64,000 bases of DNA from Shewanella piezotolerans WP3 (GCF_000014885.1 NC_011566.1:2251001-2315000), one strand, 5' to 3'. Shown: positions 33,364-42,895, numbered from the stretch's first letter. A program made the numbers and translations. Notes: generated by a model from the sequence alone, not told the origin.

Positions 33364-34578
33364 TCACGTGGATGTAATTGAGTAAATCATCTCTGATAGT
33401 TTAGTAATAGCTTCTTTTCTCTCATCGAAATAATCATGCAGATTATAAATTCCCTCAACGCCTTTGAGCTTATGATTTAGGCAACGTTCAGCGACATGCC
33501 CTGGTGTGCCTTGCTTGGCTAGCAGGGTACGACAAGTGCGGCGTAAATCATGCACTGTGAAATGTTCCATACCACCCATTAAGTTGGGTGGTTGTTTCTT
33601 TTTGCCCGCCTCATGACCAAAGAGCTTGGTAATAGCTCTGTTTAACGTATCTGCGCCCATGTGCGGATTCTTGCTGGTTCTACGGCTAGGGAACACATAG
33701 TCAGATCCGCAAGCTCTCACTTTTAGCTCTTGTATCCAGTCCATAACGATTTCAGGTAATGGAATGGTAATACCGACGCCAGACTTGCTCCGCTCTTTGG
33801 GTAGATTCCATACCTTCTCTTCAAGATCAAATTCCTTCCATGGCGCTTCTGCCAATTCTGACTTCCGAACTCCCAATGTAACCAGTAATGCACTGGCGAG
33901 ATAATTGTCACGGCTAAAGCTGTCGCTGTTTTTGCCTGCCGTTTGAAAGAACTGGGTTAACTCCTCAATGGTTAAGGCTCTGTCTTTGCTCTTTTCTACG
34001 CCACCAGCATCAGATACCGAAAACGCGCTGGCAGGATTTGCGCCAAGAAGATCTAGTTTTATACCGTGATTAAAAAGCTGCTTACAGTACATGAGAGCGT
34101 CGTTAGCGATTGCTGGACGGCCTGTGGCTGCAATGGTCGTCAATACTTCTCTTATGTCCCTGGCGGTGACGCTATCGACGTTAAAGCTACCTATGTGTGG
34201 CGCGATGTCTTTACGGTAAATACGCTCTGGGATGTTGGCATGCTTGAGGCGTTTAGTATTACCTATATGCCAATCGGCAAACAGGTCATCAACGGTTTTG
34301 ATCGCGACTTGTTCGGCACGTTGTTTAGCGAGGAGGGGATCTAAGCCATCACGAAATTGCTTCATTTTGATCGCGGCTTCGGTACGAGCATCGGCCAATG
34401 ACATATCGCTGTACTTGGCTAATGTCATCTCTTTGCGCTTTTTGTTGGATGTGTATCTCAGCATCCAAAATGCTTTACCAGACTTGGGTACGACAAAATA
34501 CAGACCTTCGCCATCGGCAAACCGACCGGGCTCGCCTTTGGATTTTGCTGCAACTTCTTTTGCGGTTAGATCACCCAT
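33364..34578 (-). CDS. int: Tyrosine integrase of the yicC island (P4-type, DUF4102)
   Basis: 404 residues. N-terminal DUF4102 region (DGEGLYFVVPKSGKAFWMLR, residues 23–42), central SAM-like domain, C-terminal catalytic domain with Arg in LGVRKSELAEA, HDLRRTCRTLL (His-x-x-Arg), His in RCLNHKLKG and nucleophile Tyr in EGIYNLHDY. All catalytic residues present. Promoter-proximal end faces attR, 200 bases from the yicC terminus, the usual place for island integrases. It should recombine attP with the last codons of yicC. No excisionase-like gene was seen in the island. Confidence 0.93.
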   Translation of the reverse strand: MGDLTAKEVAAKSKGEPGRFADGEGLYFVVPKSGKAFWMLRYTSNKKRKEMTLAKYSDMSLADARTEAAIKMKQFRDGLDPLLAKQRAEQVAIKTVDDLFADWHIGNTKRLKHANIPERIYRKDIAPHIGSFNVDSVTARDIREVLTTIAATGRPAIANDALMYCKQLFNHGIKLDLLGANPASAFSVSDAGGVEKSKDRALTIEELTQFFQTAGKNSDSFSRDNYLASALLVTLGVRKSELAEAPWKEFDLEEKVWNLPKERSKSGVGITIPLPEIVMDWIQELKVRACGSDYVFPSRRTSKNPHMGADTLNRAITKLFGHEAGKKKQPPNLMGGMEHFTVHDLRRTCRTLLAKQGTPGHVAERCLNHKLKGVEGIYNLHDYFDERKEAITKLSEMIYSITST

Positions 34579-34779
34579 AAATCATCTCCAGCCAATGTAA
34601 ATACAAGGGTGGGTATTTTTACCCACCACTACACTTTGACTAGATACTAACATACCCACCATATTACCCACCAGTTAGTTAACGATTTCGGTGGGTAACT
34701 GTGGACCTCTACGGACTTGGGTTTTAATAAAACCCTTTTAAAACAGCGTGTGTAGTACCGTTGAGGACGCGGGTGGATC

Positions 34780-35643
34780 TTATTCTACGTTCTGGATCTG
34801 CTCGCGCATCTGCTCAATAAGCACTTTTAATTCAACTGCCGCAGCAGTCACTTCTGCGCTGATAGATTTAGAGGCTAAGGTGTTTGATTCACGGTTAAAC
34901 TCTTGCATCATAAAGTCCAAACGACGACCTTGTGCGCCACCCTTCTTCAAGATTAGACGCGTCTCGGCAACGTGTGCATCAAGTCTATCCATCTCTTCGG
35001 CGACATCCATCTTCTGCGCCATTAAGACCATCTCTTGCTCCATACGGGCAGGATCAAGTTCGCCGGTGATTTCAGCTAGGCGGTTAGTTAGCTTATCGCG
35101 TTGCCATTGCATAACGGCTGGCATGTGTTCACGAACAACTGCGACTTGATCCACTATTTGGTCAAGGCGAGTTTGCAGCATGGTATTGATAGCTTCACCT
35201 TCGCGGCCACGGGCTTCGATAAATTGATCGATGGCTAAGTTGAAAGCATTCAGTAGATCTTTGCCTAAGGCATCCATATCCTGCTCAGAGCTAGACATAA
35301 CGCCAGGCCAGCGCAGTACGTCAACGACGTTGAGTTCACCCTGTTTGGCTTCATCCTTTACCCAGTTCGCAGCGTTGATGATCTGCTTAGCCAGTTCTTG
35401 GTTTAATTGCAGTTCACTGCTATCACCTTCATTAAGGTCGTAACGCAAATTAACTTCAACTTTACCGCGGTTTAAGCGTTTACGTAGACGATCTCTAAGC
35501 ACGGGCTCTAAGCTGCGGAAATGTTCCGGAAGGCGCAGGTATGTTTCTAAGTAGCGCTGATTAACTGAACGGATTTCCCAAGAGGCTGTGCCCCAATCTG
35601 CTTTGTGCTCAATGCGAGCATAGGCTGTCATGCTTTGGATCAT
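34780..35643 (-). CDS. yicC: YicC-family endoribonuclease
   Basis: 287 residues from MIQSMTAYARIE, the conserved N-terminus of the family (a longer in-frame ATG at 35721 is unlikely). Motifs: SVNQRYLETYLRLPE, RGKVEVNLRYD, REGEAINTMLQ, and the conserved C-terminus KKGGAQGRRLDFMMQEFNRE, NTLASKS, VELKVLIEQMREQIQNVE. YicC proteins are stress-linked RNases; in E. coli the protein is implicated in decay of a small RNA. The last codons are part of the island attachment site. Divergent from rph with 191 bases between starts. Confidence 0.93.
   Translation of the reverse strand: MIQSMTAYARIEHKADWGTASWEIRSVNQRYLETYLRLPEHFRSLEPVLRDRLRKRLNRGKVEVNLRYDLNEGDSSELQLNQELAKQIINAANWVKDEAKQGELNVVDVLRWPGVMSSSEQDMDALGKDLLNAFNLAIDQFIEARGREGEAINTMLQTRLDQIVDQVAVVREHMPAVMQWQRDKLTNRLAEITGELDPARMEQEMVLMAQKMDVAEEMDRLDAHVAETRLILKKGGAQGRRLDFMMQEFNRESNTLASKSISAEVTAAAVELKVLIEQMREQIQNVE
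34781..34800. other. attR of the yicC island, within the yicC 3' end
   Basis: TATTCTACGTTCTGGATCTG overlaps the yicC stop codon and last six codons, so integration leaves yicC coding capacity intact. Mate of the copy at 23934. Confidence 0.85.
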
Positions 35644-35834
35644 GGATGGTTTCCAGTGTAGTTCGTCTAAGTGAGCTGTGATTATATACGCAATTAGCAT
35701 CGAGGTGCAGGATTGCACCATAATTTACTGTTGAGAATTTAAGATGGTTTTATTTTACAGATAGCATAGTGCCTAACATATCCCTATAATATGCAGCCAA
35801 ATTAGCCCTTAGCTCTTAACTACAGGAATTCACC

Positions 35835-36548
35835 ATGCGCCCAAGCAACAGAACTCCAGCACAATCTCGTCCTGTGACGATTACCCGCCAATTTACCGCT
35901 CATGCCGAAGGTTCGGTATTGGTTGAGTTTGGTGACACGAAAGTCCTTTGTACTGCCAGTTTTGAAGAGGGTGTACCGCGTTTTCTTAAAGGCCAAGGCC
36001 AAGGTTGGGTAACTGCTGAATATGGCATGTTGCCGCGTTCGACACATAGCCGCATGAACCGTGAAGCTGCTCGTGGTAAGCAGTCAGGTCGTACTCAAGA
36101 AATCCAGCGTTTAATCGGTCGCTCATTGCGCGCTGCTGTTGATATGAAGCTTCTGGGCGAAAACACCATCGTGATCGATTGTGATGTGATTCAAGCTGAT
36201 GGTGGTACGCGTACAGCTGCTATTACTGGTGCATGTGTGGCTTTAGTTGACGCACTGAACTGGGCTCGTGGTAAAGGTATATTGAAGACTAACCCTCTTA
36301 AGTTCCTGATTGCTGCAGTCAGCGTTGGTATTTACAAAGGTGAGCCAATCTGCGATTTAGAGTATATCGAAGATAGCGCGGCTGAAACCGATATGAACGT
36401 TGTCATGACTGAAACAGGTAAGATGATTGAGATCCAAGGCACCGCTGAAGGTGAGCCTTTCACTCATGAAGAGCTATTAAGCTTATTGGACTTGGCGAAG
36501 CATGGTATCCGAGAAATCGTTGATATTCAGAAAGCTTCGTTAAGCTAA
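35835..36548 (+). CDS. rph: Ribonuclease PH
   Basis: 237 residues, the normal length. Phosphorolytic 3'–5' exonuclease that trims tRNA 3' ends. Motifs: MRPSNRTPAQSRPV at the start, GSVLVEFGDTKVLCTASFEE, GWVTAEYGMLPRST, RSLRAAVDMKLLGENTI, DCDVIQADGGTRTAAITGA and the C-terminal LLDLAKHGIREI. Ribosome site AGGAATT. The frame is intact (unlike the frameshifted rph of some E. coli K-12 strains). Followed by a hairpin and pyrE, as in enterics. Confidence 0.97.
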   Translation: MRPSNRTPAQSRPVTITRQFTAHAEGSVLVEFGDTKVLCTASFEEGVPRFLKGQGQGWVTAEYGMLPRSTHSRMNREAARGKQSGRTQEIQRLIGRSLRAAVDMKLLGENTIVIDCDVIQADGGTRTAAITGACVALVDALNWARGKGILKTNPLKFLIAAVSVGIYKGEPICDLEYIEDSAAETDMNVVMTETGKMIEIQGTAEGEPFTHEELLSLLDLAKHGIREIVDIQKASLS

Positions 36549-36563
36549 GCAGCATTGATATTC

Positions 36564-36584
36564 GGGCCCTACGGGGTCCTTTTT
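36564..36584 (+). terminator. rph–pyrE intercistronic terminator or attenuator
   Basis: Stem GGGCCC / GGGTCC with loop TACG and five T, 15 bases after rph. Enteric pyrE is controlled by a UTP-sensitive attenuator in this position; a matching role here is inference. Confidence 0.65.
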
Positions 36585-36664
36585 GTAAGTGCTTTTTGAC
36601 AGCGCTTATAATAGAAGACTGATTAAATAGAACTGAGTTACCCTACATATTTTAAGGAGATATT

Positions 36665-37306
36665 GTGAAAGCCTATCAACGTGAGTTTATTGAGTTTGCC
36701 CTTGAGCGTCAGGTACTTAGATTTGGCGAATTTACGTTAAAATCAGGCCGCACTAGCCCTTACTTCTTTAATGCTGGTTTGTTCAATACTGGTCGTGATT
36801 TAGCGCGTTTAGGTCGCTTTTATGCGGCAGCATTGGTTGATTCAGGCATTGAGTATGATCTGTTGTTCGGCCCTGCATATAAAGGGATCCCAATTGCAAC
36901 CACTACAGCGGTTGCCTTGTGTGATCACCACGATATTGATATGCCTTACTGCTTTAACCGTAAAGAGAAAAAAGATCACGGTGAGGGGGGAAGTTTAGTG
37001 GGTAGCGAGTTACAAGGTCGAGTGATGTTAGTTGATGATGTGATCACTGCTGGTACTGCTATTCGTGAATCAATGGAAATTATCGCGGCTCATAATGCCA
37101 AGCTTGCAGGGGTGTTGATTGCACTTGATCGTCAAGAGAAAGGCAAAGGTGAATTATCGGCTATTCAAGAAGTTGAGCGTGATTTTGGTTGTGATATTGT
37201 TTCTATCATCAAGCTTGAAGACTTGATTAACTACCTGTCTGAAAAATCAGGAATGGAAGCACAGCTTGCGTCAGTAAGCGCTTACCGTGACCAATACGGG
37301 ATCTAA
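36665..37306 (+). CDS. pyrE: Orotate phosphoribosyltransferase
   Basis: 213 residues from GTG 36665 with AAGGAGA upstream. Converts orotate and PRPP to OMP in pyrimidine synthesis. Motifs: LKSGRTSPYFFNAG (orotate site), FGPAYKGIPIATTTA, the flexible loop YCFNRKEKKDHGEGG and the PRPP loop VMLVDDVITAGTAIRESM. All catalytic residues are present. It follows rph across an attenuator-like hairpin and ends at a strong terminator. Confidence 0.97.
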   Translation: MKAYQREFIEFALERQVLRFGEFTLKSGRTSPYFFNAGLFNTGRDLARLGRFYAAALVDSGIEYDLLFGPAYKGIPIATTTAVALCDHHDIDMPYCFNRKEKKDHGEGGSLVGSELQGRVMLVDDVITAGTAIRESMEIIAAHNAKLAGVLIALDRQEKGKGELSAIQEVERDFGCDIVSIIKLEDLINYLSEKSGMEAQLASVSAYRDQYGI

Positions 37307-37360
37307 CAGAGGGTCGTAGTCACTAGGACATTATAGGGTGACTTCGAGTTAAGATGACAA

Positions 37361-37391
37361 AACGCTGCATTGGATGATGCAGCGTTTTTTT
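37361..37391. terminator. pyrE terminator
   Basis: Perfect 10-bp stem AACGCTGCAT / ATGCAGCGTT, loop TGGATG, seven-T run (37385–37391) counting the last stem bases. Lies between convergent pyrE and folE. Confidence 0.92.
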
Positions 37392-37425
37392 ATATTCTGA
37401 TATTACCGGGGGATATCAACCTAGG

Positions 37426-38085
37426 CTAATTACTCAGAAATTCAGCCCGTGTCGCAGGGTTAGATTTAAAGATCCCACCCAAGGCAGTCGTCGTGGTTGA
37501 GCTGGTCGAGTCCATGACGCCGCGAGACTTCACGCAATAATGCACCGCATCCATTTTTACAGCTACATCTTTGGTCTCAAGCAAAGTTTGCAGGGCGACT
37601 AATACCTGCTGTGTCAGGCGTTCTTGCACCTGTGGACGTTGAGCAAAGAAGCGCACAATACGATTAATCTTCGATAAACCTATAATATTCTTACGTGGCA
37701 AGTATGCAACGCGTGCTAAACCATCGATAGTCACCAAGTGGTGCTCACAAGTGCTGGTTAGGCTAATGTCGTTCACCTTAACCATCTCATCGAAACCCAT
37801 TTTGTTTTCAATAACGGTGATTTTGGGGAAATTGGCGTAATCGAGACCTGAAAATATTTCATCAACGTACATTTTGGCAATGCGGCGTGGAGTTTCTTCT
37901 AAACTATCATCACGCAGGTCGAGCGACATTAAGGTCAAGATCTCGCGCATATGATGTTCTATTTTGTCTTTACGCTCTTCGCGAGTGAACTCACTGGGCA
38001 GCATTGGAGTTTCAAGCCCACGCTCAAGCAGAGCTGTTTGAACCAGTTGTGCTGATTCACTGAGGATAGCTTCTTTTGATGTCAT
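37426..38085 (-). CDS. folE: GTP cyclohydrolase I
   Basis: 219 residues from MTSKEAIL; GGAGG lies 5 bases upstream, and the longer frame from 38235 adds 50 residues of non-homologous sequence. First step of tetrahydrofolate synthesis: GTP to dihydroneopterin triphosphate. Very close to E. coli FolE: TPRRIAKMYVDEIFSGLDY, STCEHHLVTIDG (Zn ligand Cys, His), IGLSKINRIVRFFAQRPQVQ, AVHYCVKSRGV (second Zn Cys), ATTTT-like SSTTTTALGG. Monocistronic, facing pyrE. Confidence 0.97.
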   Translation of the reverse strand: MTSKEAILSESAQLVQTALLERGLETPMLPSEFTREERKDKIEHHMREILTLMSLDLRDDSLEETPRRIAKMYVDEIFSGLDYANFPKITVIENKMGFDEMVKVNDISLTSTCEHHLVTIDGLARVAYLPRKNIIGLSKINRIVRFFAQRPQVQERLTQQVLVALQTLLETKDVAVKMDAVHYCVKSRGVMDSTSSTTTTALGGIFKSNPATRAEFLSN

Positions 38086-38265
38086 AAGGTCCTCCACTGT
38101 AACGGATAGTGGTGCTGTCTCTGGTGTTCTTGGTGGCGACTCACATTTCGATTGGTTGTCGCTAAACAGTAATAATAGAGCTGAACAGGTCGCATTGGCT
38201 CTAAGAAGCACGGAGGATACAGCGATTTGCTGCAAATATACACCAAAAAACCTGAAGACGATAAG

Positions 38266-38292
38266 AAAAACCGACTAATTTAGTCGGTTTTT
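38266..38292. terminator. Terminator of the S9 peptidase gene
   Basis: AAAAACCGACTA / TAGTCGGTTTTT, 12-bp stem with a three-base loop, bidirectional in form; 13 bases beyond the minus-strand peptidase stop. Confidence 0.88.
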
Positions 38293-38304
38293 CTCGTTGG
38301 CAAA

Positions 38305-40272
38305 TTACAAGTTAAGGTTGGTTTTTAAAAAGCTTAGCATTTCACTGTAGTATTTGGCTCTATGCTCATCGTTATAAAAGCCGTGACCTTCATCATCCAT
38401 AACCAGCTTTTGATAAGGATAATTTGCCTTCTTTAGGCTATCTTCCAGTGATTCTAATTGTTCAATGGGGACTCGTGCGTCATCACCACCATGAACTAGC
38501 ATTAATGATGTTTTCAGCTTATCAACATTATAGGCAGGTGACATTGCTTTAAGTATGCTTAGATCATTCCCAAGTACTTGCTCTTGGTAGCTCTGACCTG
38601 TATCTGTGTCGGCGACATCACTGTCCTCTTTCCATAGCGGAAGGTCATAAAGACCTGCAAAGCCTATGGCGCACTTAAACAGATCTGGTTCTATAATCGC
38701 ACTCTGTAAAGCGCTGTAGCCACCAAAGCTTGCTCCTGCAATACATAGGCGGTCTTTATTGGCGTAGCCTTGCTCTATTACATACCGAGTTGCGTCGATA
38801 ATATCGTATTGGATCTCAGTGCCCCACTTAAGGTGTCCAGCTTCTTCAAAGGCGCCGCCATAGCCACCAGAACCTCGGAAGTTAACCTGCAATACTGCAA
38901 TCCCTTGGCTGGCAAGTAATTGGTTTTGCGGATCAAAGCCCCACCAGTCTCGCGGTCCATGAGGGCCGCCATGGGGAGTGACCACTAGGGGTAAGTTTTT
39001 AGCTTCTTGGCCATGGGGTAACGTTAAGTAACCATGTATTTTAATGCCGTCGCGGCTTGTAAAGCTAATTGGTTTTACTTCAGCCATTAGCTCTGGATCG
39101 AGCCAGTCTTTTCTTGAGACCAAATACTCTAGTTTGATTGGATCAGTGCTCAACATGTAGTAATCACCGGGGTTACGGTCATTAATCGCGACGATAATGA
39201 GCTTACTAGAATCGGTTGTTTCACTGACTATTCGTATCTGGTGACCTGGTAATGAGGCGATCAGTTGTTTTAACAGTGTTGCATGTTTGTCTTTTGGATC
39301 CACAAAGGCATAATCAGGGTAGCCATTCTCAAACTCAACAGCATATAGTTGTTTGGTTTTCTGATTAATCCAAAAGTTACTTGGATCGACTGTTTCATCT
39401 TGAATGATTTGCTTCTTCACACCATTTTCAAGATTGATCTTGTACACACCTAACGTTTGTCCTTGTTCACGACCTGCGGCATAAATACTGTTTTTTTCTT
39501 CCGCGAAGGAGATTGGAGAGAAATCAGATAAACCGAGATTGAGGTTATCACTGTCATGCCATCCTTCTTCATCGCGGTAGAATAGTTTCGTTGTATTGGT
39601 TTTATCTTCACCGGTAACAAAACGAACTTTACCCTCGTGATCGGTTAAAAATCGTGCCTGGCCGATGGGAGAACGAGTAACTTTTCTTCGTTTTCCTTTA
39701 TAAACATCGACTCGATAAACGTCTTGTTTCTTCTCGTAGCTTAGGGTGCGAGTGTTACCCCAAGGGATAGCATTAACTAACATATAACGTTTATCATTTG
39801 GCAATGGGTCTAAAATATAAGCCGTTGCCCTGATTGGGGTATTTTTCTTTATATTTGAGCCTGCTTGCTGCTGACCACTATTATAACCGAATAGATAAAT
39901 CGGCTTTGAACCATCGGCGTTGACAGCGTATAACTCACCATAATAGATCGGGTGGTCTTGCCAGCCTTTTAAGTATTCCTTTTGCAATACGATTCGATCG
40001 TCATTTACCCAATAGTAATCACCAACTTGGGCATTGCTAGGAAAAAATACCGCGTGGTGTAGTTTTTTGGTTTTGGCATCTAACACGAGCAGTTTGTTTT
40101 TACCTTCGTGCTTGGTAATCGCTCCTATATAGTCACCCGCTGGGGAAATCTTTAGGTTCGTAAATTCGGCACTTCGGCTGAATTTTTGGGCGATGGAAAG
40201 TGTATCATCTGCAAAAGCAGGTATTGTCGTGCTAATAAGCACAACGAGAGAGATGAGAGATAAGATCCTCAT
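38305..40272 (-). CDS. Secreted S9-family prolyl oligopeptidase-like peptidase
   Basis: 655 residues. Signal peptide MRILSLISLVVLISTTIPAFA. N-terminal β-propeller (about 25–390) then an α/β-hydrolase domain with GASFGGYSALQSA (nucleophile Ser, about 490), Asp in VHGGDDARVP and His in DEGHGFYND, plus oxyanion region TPHGGPHGPRDWWG. This is the acyl-aminoacyl/dipeptidyl peptidase arrangement of S9C-type enzymes common in Shewanella and Xanthomonas. It probably releases dipeptides or amino acids in the periplasm. Own terminator; no operon partners. Confidence 0.9.
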   Translation of the reverse strand: MRILSLISLVVLISTTIPAFADDTLSIAQKFSRSAEFTNLKISPAGDYIGAITKHEGKNKLLVLDAKTKKLHHAVFFPSNAQVGDYYWVNDDRIVLQKEYLKGWQDHPIYYGELYAVNADGSKPIYLFGYNSGQQQAGSNIKKNTPIRATAYILDPLPNDKRYMLVNAIPWGNTRTLSYEKKQDVYRVDVYKGKRRKVTRSPIGQARFLTDHEGKVRFVTGEDKTNTTKLFYRDEEGWHDSDNLNLGLSDFSPISFAEEKNSIYAAGREQGQTLGVYKINLENGVKKQIIQDETVDPSNFWINQKTKQLYAVEFENGYPDYAFVDPKDKHATLLKQLIASLPGHQIRIVSETTDSSKLIIVAINDRNPGDYYMLSTDPIKLEYLVSRKDWLDPELMAEVKPISFTSRDGIKIHGYLTLPHGQEAKNLPLVVTPHGGPHGPRDWWGFDPQNQLLASQGIAVLQVNFRGSGGYGGAFEEAGHLKWGTEIQYDIIDATRYVIEQGYANKDRLCIAGASFGGYSALQSAIIEPDLFKCAIGFAGLYDLPLWKEDSDVADTDTGQSYQEQVLGNDLSILKAMSPAYNVDKLKTSLMLVHGGDDARVPIEQLESLEDSLKKANYPYQKLVMDDEGHGFYNDEHRAKYYSEMLSFLKTNLNL

Positions 40273-40413
40273 ATTACTTCCTTGTTGTATTTGGGTGTGT
40301 TTGATTTTTAAACAGCAACAGGGGGAGAGTATGGTAAAATTATTTACGGATCAATAGATTAATAAAGAGTTAGGTTAAGTGACTTTATATTCGACACTTA
40401 ACCCCATTAATTG

Positions 40414-41007
40414 CTAGCTTTGCAGAAGTTGCTGCTGCACAAATGTCCACTGTTCGTTAAAATGCTTAGTCGGTTTTAGTTTAAACTCGCTGCGCACGAA
40501 TTGGGCAATTCGTCCCTCGGCAATCGCCATTAAAAGGTTGGCTAATACTGCTTCATCAATGCTAAATGCTTGCCCTTCGCGCAGGCTCTTCTCGCGTAAA
40601 ATTTGCTTCAGATGAGTTTCAATTTTTGAGAAAAGCTGGCTAATGCGGCTGCGTAAACGCTCGTTTTCACCCAGTAACGCATCACCATTGAGCACCCTTG
40701 AAATCCCTGGATTACGTTCGGCAAAAACCAACAACAATTGCAGTAATTGTTGACAGCGTTTCATGGTGTCCTTTTCTTCATCCATGATGAGATTGATGCG
40801 AGATAGTAATGACTCTTCGATAAACTCTATCAGGCCTTCAAACATCCGCGCTTTGCTCGGAAAATGACGATAGAGTGCCGCTTCTGATACACCCACTTCT
40901 GCAGCCAGTTTAGCGGTAGTGATGCGTTGTCCTGGGCTTGTCTCTAACATGGTCGCTAAACATTGTAGAATGTGTTCGCGGCGATTAATCTTTGGGCTTG
41001 CAGCCAT
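40414..41007 (-). CDS. slmA: Nucleoid occlusion factor SlmA
   Basis: 197 residues, the family length. TetR-type [61 protein letters not shown]. The C-terminal part ([39 protein letters not shown]) is as in E. coli SlmA. It binds DNA across the chromosome except Ter and disassembles FtsZ to prevent division over the nucleoid. Located next to dut and coaBC as in E. coli, though read separately from dut by 96 bases. Confidence 0.96.
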
Positions 41008-41103
41008 TTATCAGTCCTTCACTCGATTACTACTGAGCGAGACGGCAAGGAAACAACGCTCCGTGCTGTCCATAAAATGTAGTGATGTGCTTAAATGTGG
41101 TTA

Positions 41104-41562
41104 TTATTTTGTGCCTGAATGGCCAAAGCCGCCAGCACCGCGATCTGAGCTATCAAACTCATCAACAAGCTTAAACTCTGCCTGCACAACGGGAACAAAT
41201 ACTAATTGCGCGAGGCGGTCACCGATTTCTATAGTGAATGGCTCACTGCCGCGATTCCAGCAAGAGACCATCAGTGGCCCTTGATAATCGGAATCAATCA
41301 GTCCCACTAAGTTACCGAGTACGATACCGTGCTTATGGCCTAAGCCTGAACGAGGCAGAATAATAGCCGCCAAGCTCGGATCTGCGACATGTACAGCAAT
41401 ACCCGTTGGAATGAGTACGGTTTCACCTGGCTGTATGGTGAGTGCAATATCAGTGATTGCTCGTAGATCCATTCCTGCACTACCCAAAGTCGCGTAGGCG
41501 GGTAACGGAAACTGTGTACCAATGCGTGAGTCGAGAATTTTTAGTTCGATCGGTGTTTTCAT
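41104..41562 (-). CDS. dut: dUTP diphosphatase
   Basis: 152 residues. Trimeric dUTPase motifs in order: AGMDLRA, PRSGLGHKHGIVLGN, GLIDSDYQGPL, FTIEIGDRLAQLVFVPV and the C-terminal lid DSSDRGAGGFGHSGTK. It hydrolyses dUTP to dUMP, preventing uracil in DNA and supplying thymidylate synthesis. Its ATG overlaps the end of coaBC by four bases, so the two are co-translated; this pairing is typical for gammaproteobacteria. Confidence 0.97.
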   Translation of the reverse strand: MKTPIELKILDSRIGTQFPLPAYATLGSAGMDLRAITDIALTIQPGETVLIPTGIAVHVADPSLAAIILPRSGLGHKHGIVLGNLVGLIDSDYQGPLMVSCWNRGSEPFTIEIGDRLAQLVFVPVVQAEFKLVDEFDSSDRGAGGFGHSGTK

Positions 41563-42755
41563 TTAGTTCTTACTTTTTCTGCGATTAGGGTCAGTAATTG
41601 CTTGGCCAGAGTTTGCTTGTCGACAGCGGGGAGGTGGGTTACACCATCATGCCAAAAGACGCTAAGCGCGTTATTGTCGCTATTAAAACCAATGTTGCTA
41701 TTCGACACGTCATTGGCGGCAATCATATCAAGTTTTTTGCGCTCAAGTTTACCTTTTGCGTATTGCTCAACATTATTGGTTTCTGCTGCAAAACCAACCG
41801 TAAACGGACGTTTTGGGTGGCTGGCAACGCTGGCTAAGATATCAGGATTTCGCACTAGCGCAAGCTGCATCTGCTCAGCTGATTTTTTAATCTTACTCTC
41901 GGCCACATCCGCAATTCGATAATCAGCGACTGCGGCGCAAGCGATAAAAATTTGGTTTTTTTCGACTTCTGGTAGGACTGCATCAAGCATCTCTTGTGCC
42001 GACTCAACATCGATGCGGCTGACATTCGCTGGTGTTGCTAGATTAACTGGCCCTGCAACCAGTGTCACTTCAGCCCCCATTTCTGCTGCGGCACTTGCTA
42101 ATGAAAAGCCCATTTTTCCAGAGCTGTGGTTAGAGATGTATCTAACGGGGTCGATGGCTTCGCGTGTAGGCCCCGCTGTTAGCAATAAAGATATGCCTGC
42201 TAATAATTTAGGGCCAAAGAACTGTGCGGCTTTTTCCGCAATAGCCACAGGCTCCAACATTCTACCTGGGCCAACTTCTCCGCAGGCTTGAGAGCCTGAG
42301 TCTGGGCCCCAAATCGTCATGCCACGCTGAGCGACGGTGACTAAATTGGCTTGTGTCGCGGCGTTGCGATACATCTGCTGGTTCATTGCTGGGCAAAGTA
42401 CGATAGGAGCTTCGGTCGCTAAGCAGGTGGTGGTGATGAGTTCATCAGCCATGCCGCTACTGATGCGCGCGATTAAATTCGCCGTGGCTGGTGCCACAAT
42501 CACTAAATCTGCCCAACGTGCTAATTCAATATGCCCCATAGATGCTTCAGCACTTGGGTCAAGTAGATCGGTCGAGACCGGATAGCCTGATAATGCTTGC
42601 AGGGTGAGTGGCGTAATAAATTCCTGCGCGCTCAGGCTCATAACCACTCTAACATCAGCGCCGCGATCTTTTAGTTTGCGAACTAAGTCAGCAGATTTAT
42701 AGGCTGCGATACCGCCGCCAATTCCTAAAAGTACTTTCTTGTTTTTCAAACCCAT
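41559..42755 (-). CDS. coaBC: Bifunctional phosphopantothenoylcysteine decarboxylase/synthetase CoaBC
   Basis: 398 residues from MGLKNKKVLLGI; the upstream in-frame ATGs (42776, 42770) are less likely. N-terminal flavin decarboxylase (CoaC): GGIAAYKSADL, LLDPSAEASMGHIELARWAD (active His), CPAMNQQMY. C-terminal synthetase (CoaB): TAGPTREAIDPVRYISNHSS, ACAAVADYRI, KNPDI-like RNPDILASV and AAETNNVEQYAKGKL. Makes 4'-phosphopantetheine for coenzyme A from phosphopantothenate and Cys. Overlaps dut by 4 bases; divergent from radC. Confidence 0.97.
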   Translation of the reverse strand: MGLKNKKVLLGIGGGIAAYKSADLVRKLKDRGADVRVVMSLSAQEFITPLTLQALSGYPVSTDLLDPSAEASMGHIELARWADLVIVAPATANLIARISSGMADELITTTCLATEAPIVLCPAMNQQMYRNAATQANLVTVAQRGMTIWGPDSGSQACGEVGPGRMLEPVAIAEKAAQFFGPKLLAGISLLLTAGPTREAIDPVRYISNHSSGKMGFSLASAAAEMGAEVTLVAGPVNLATPANVSRIDVESAQEMLDAVLPEVEKNQIFIACAAVADYRIADVAESKIKKSAEQMQLALVRNPDILASVASHPKRPFTVGFAAETNNVEQYAKGKLERKKLDMIAANDVSNSNIGFNSDNNALSVFWHDGVTHLPAVDKQTLAKQLLTLIAEKVRTK

Positions 42756-42895
42756 AGCTACTCTTTCCATAATCATTTTTACAGATCTAAATATTATCTG
42801 CGCAGTCGTAAGATATCACAATCACTCTGCAGTTGATGAACAAGTTAGTAAATTGTCGACCATACTCAATTAGAAATAATGACAAGGAGGTTATT

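Larger units (their letters stand above)
23934..34800. mobile_element. Genomic island integrated in the 3' end of yicC
   Basis: About 10.9 kb between two copies of TATTCTACGTTYTGGATCTG (23934–23953 and 34781–34800, 19/20 identical). The right copy is the end of yicC (…QIQNVE stop); the left copy, read on the minus strand, still encodes QIQNVE and a stop. The integrase gene lies next to the right end. Cargo: hipBA, an IS3-family element, a truncated membrane-protein gene, an HNH nuclease, a CoiA-like protein, an IS1111-type element and an XRE-type protein. yicC is an established integration site for islands in gammaproteobacteria. Confidence 0.85.
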
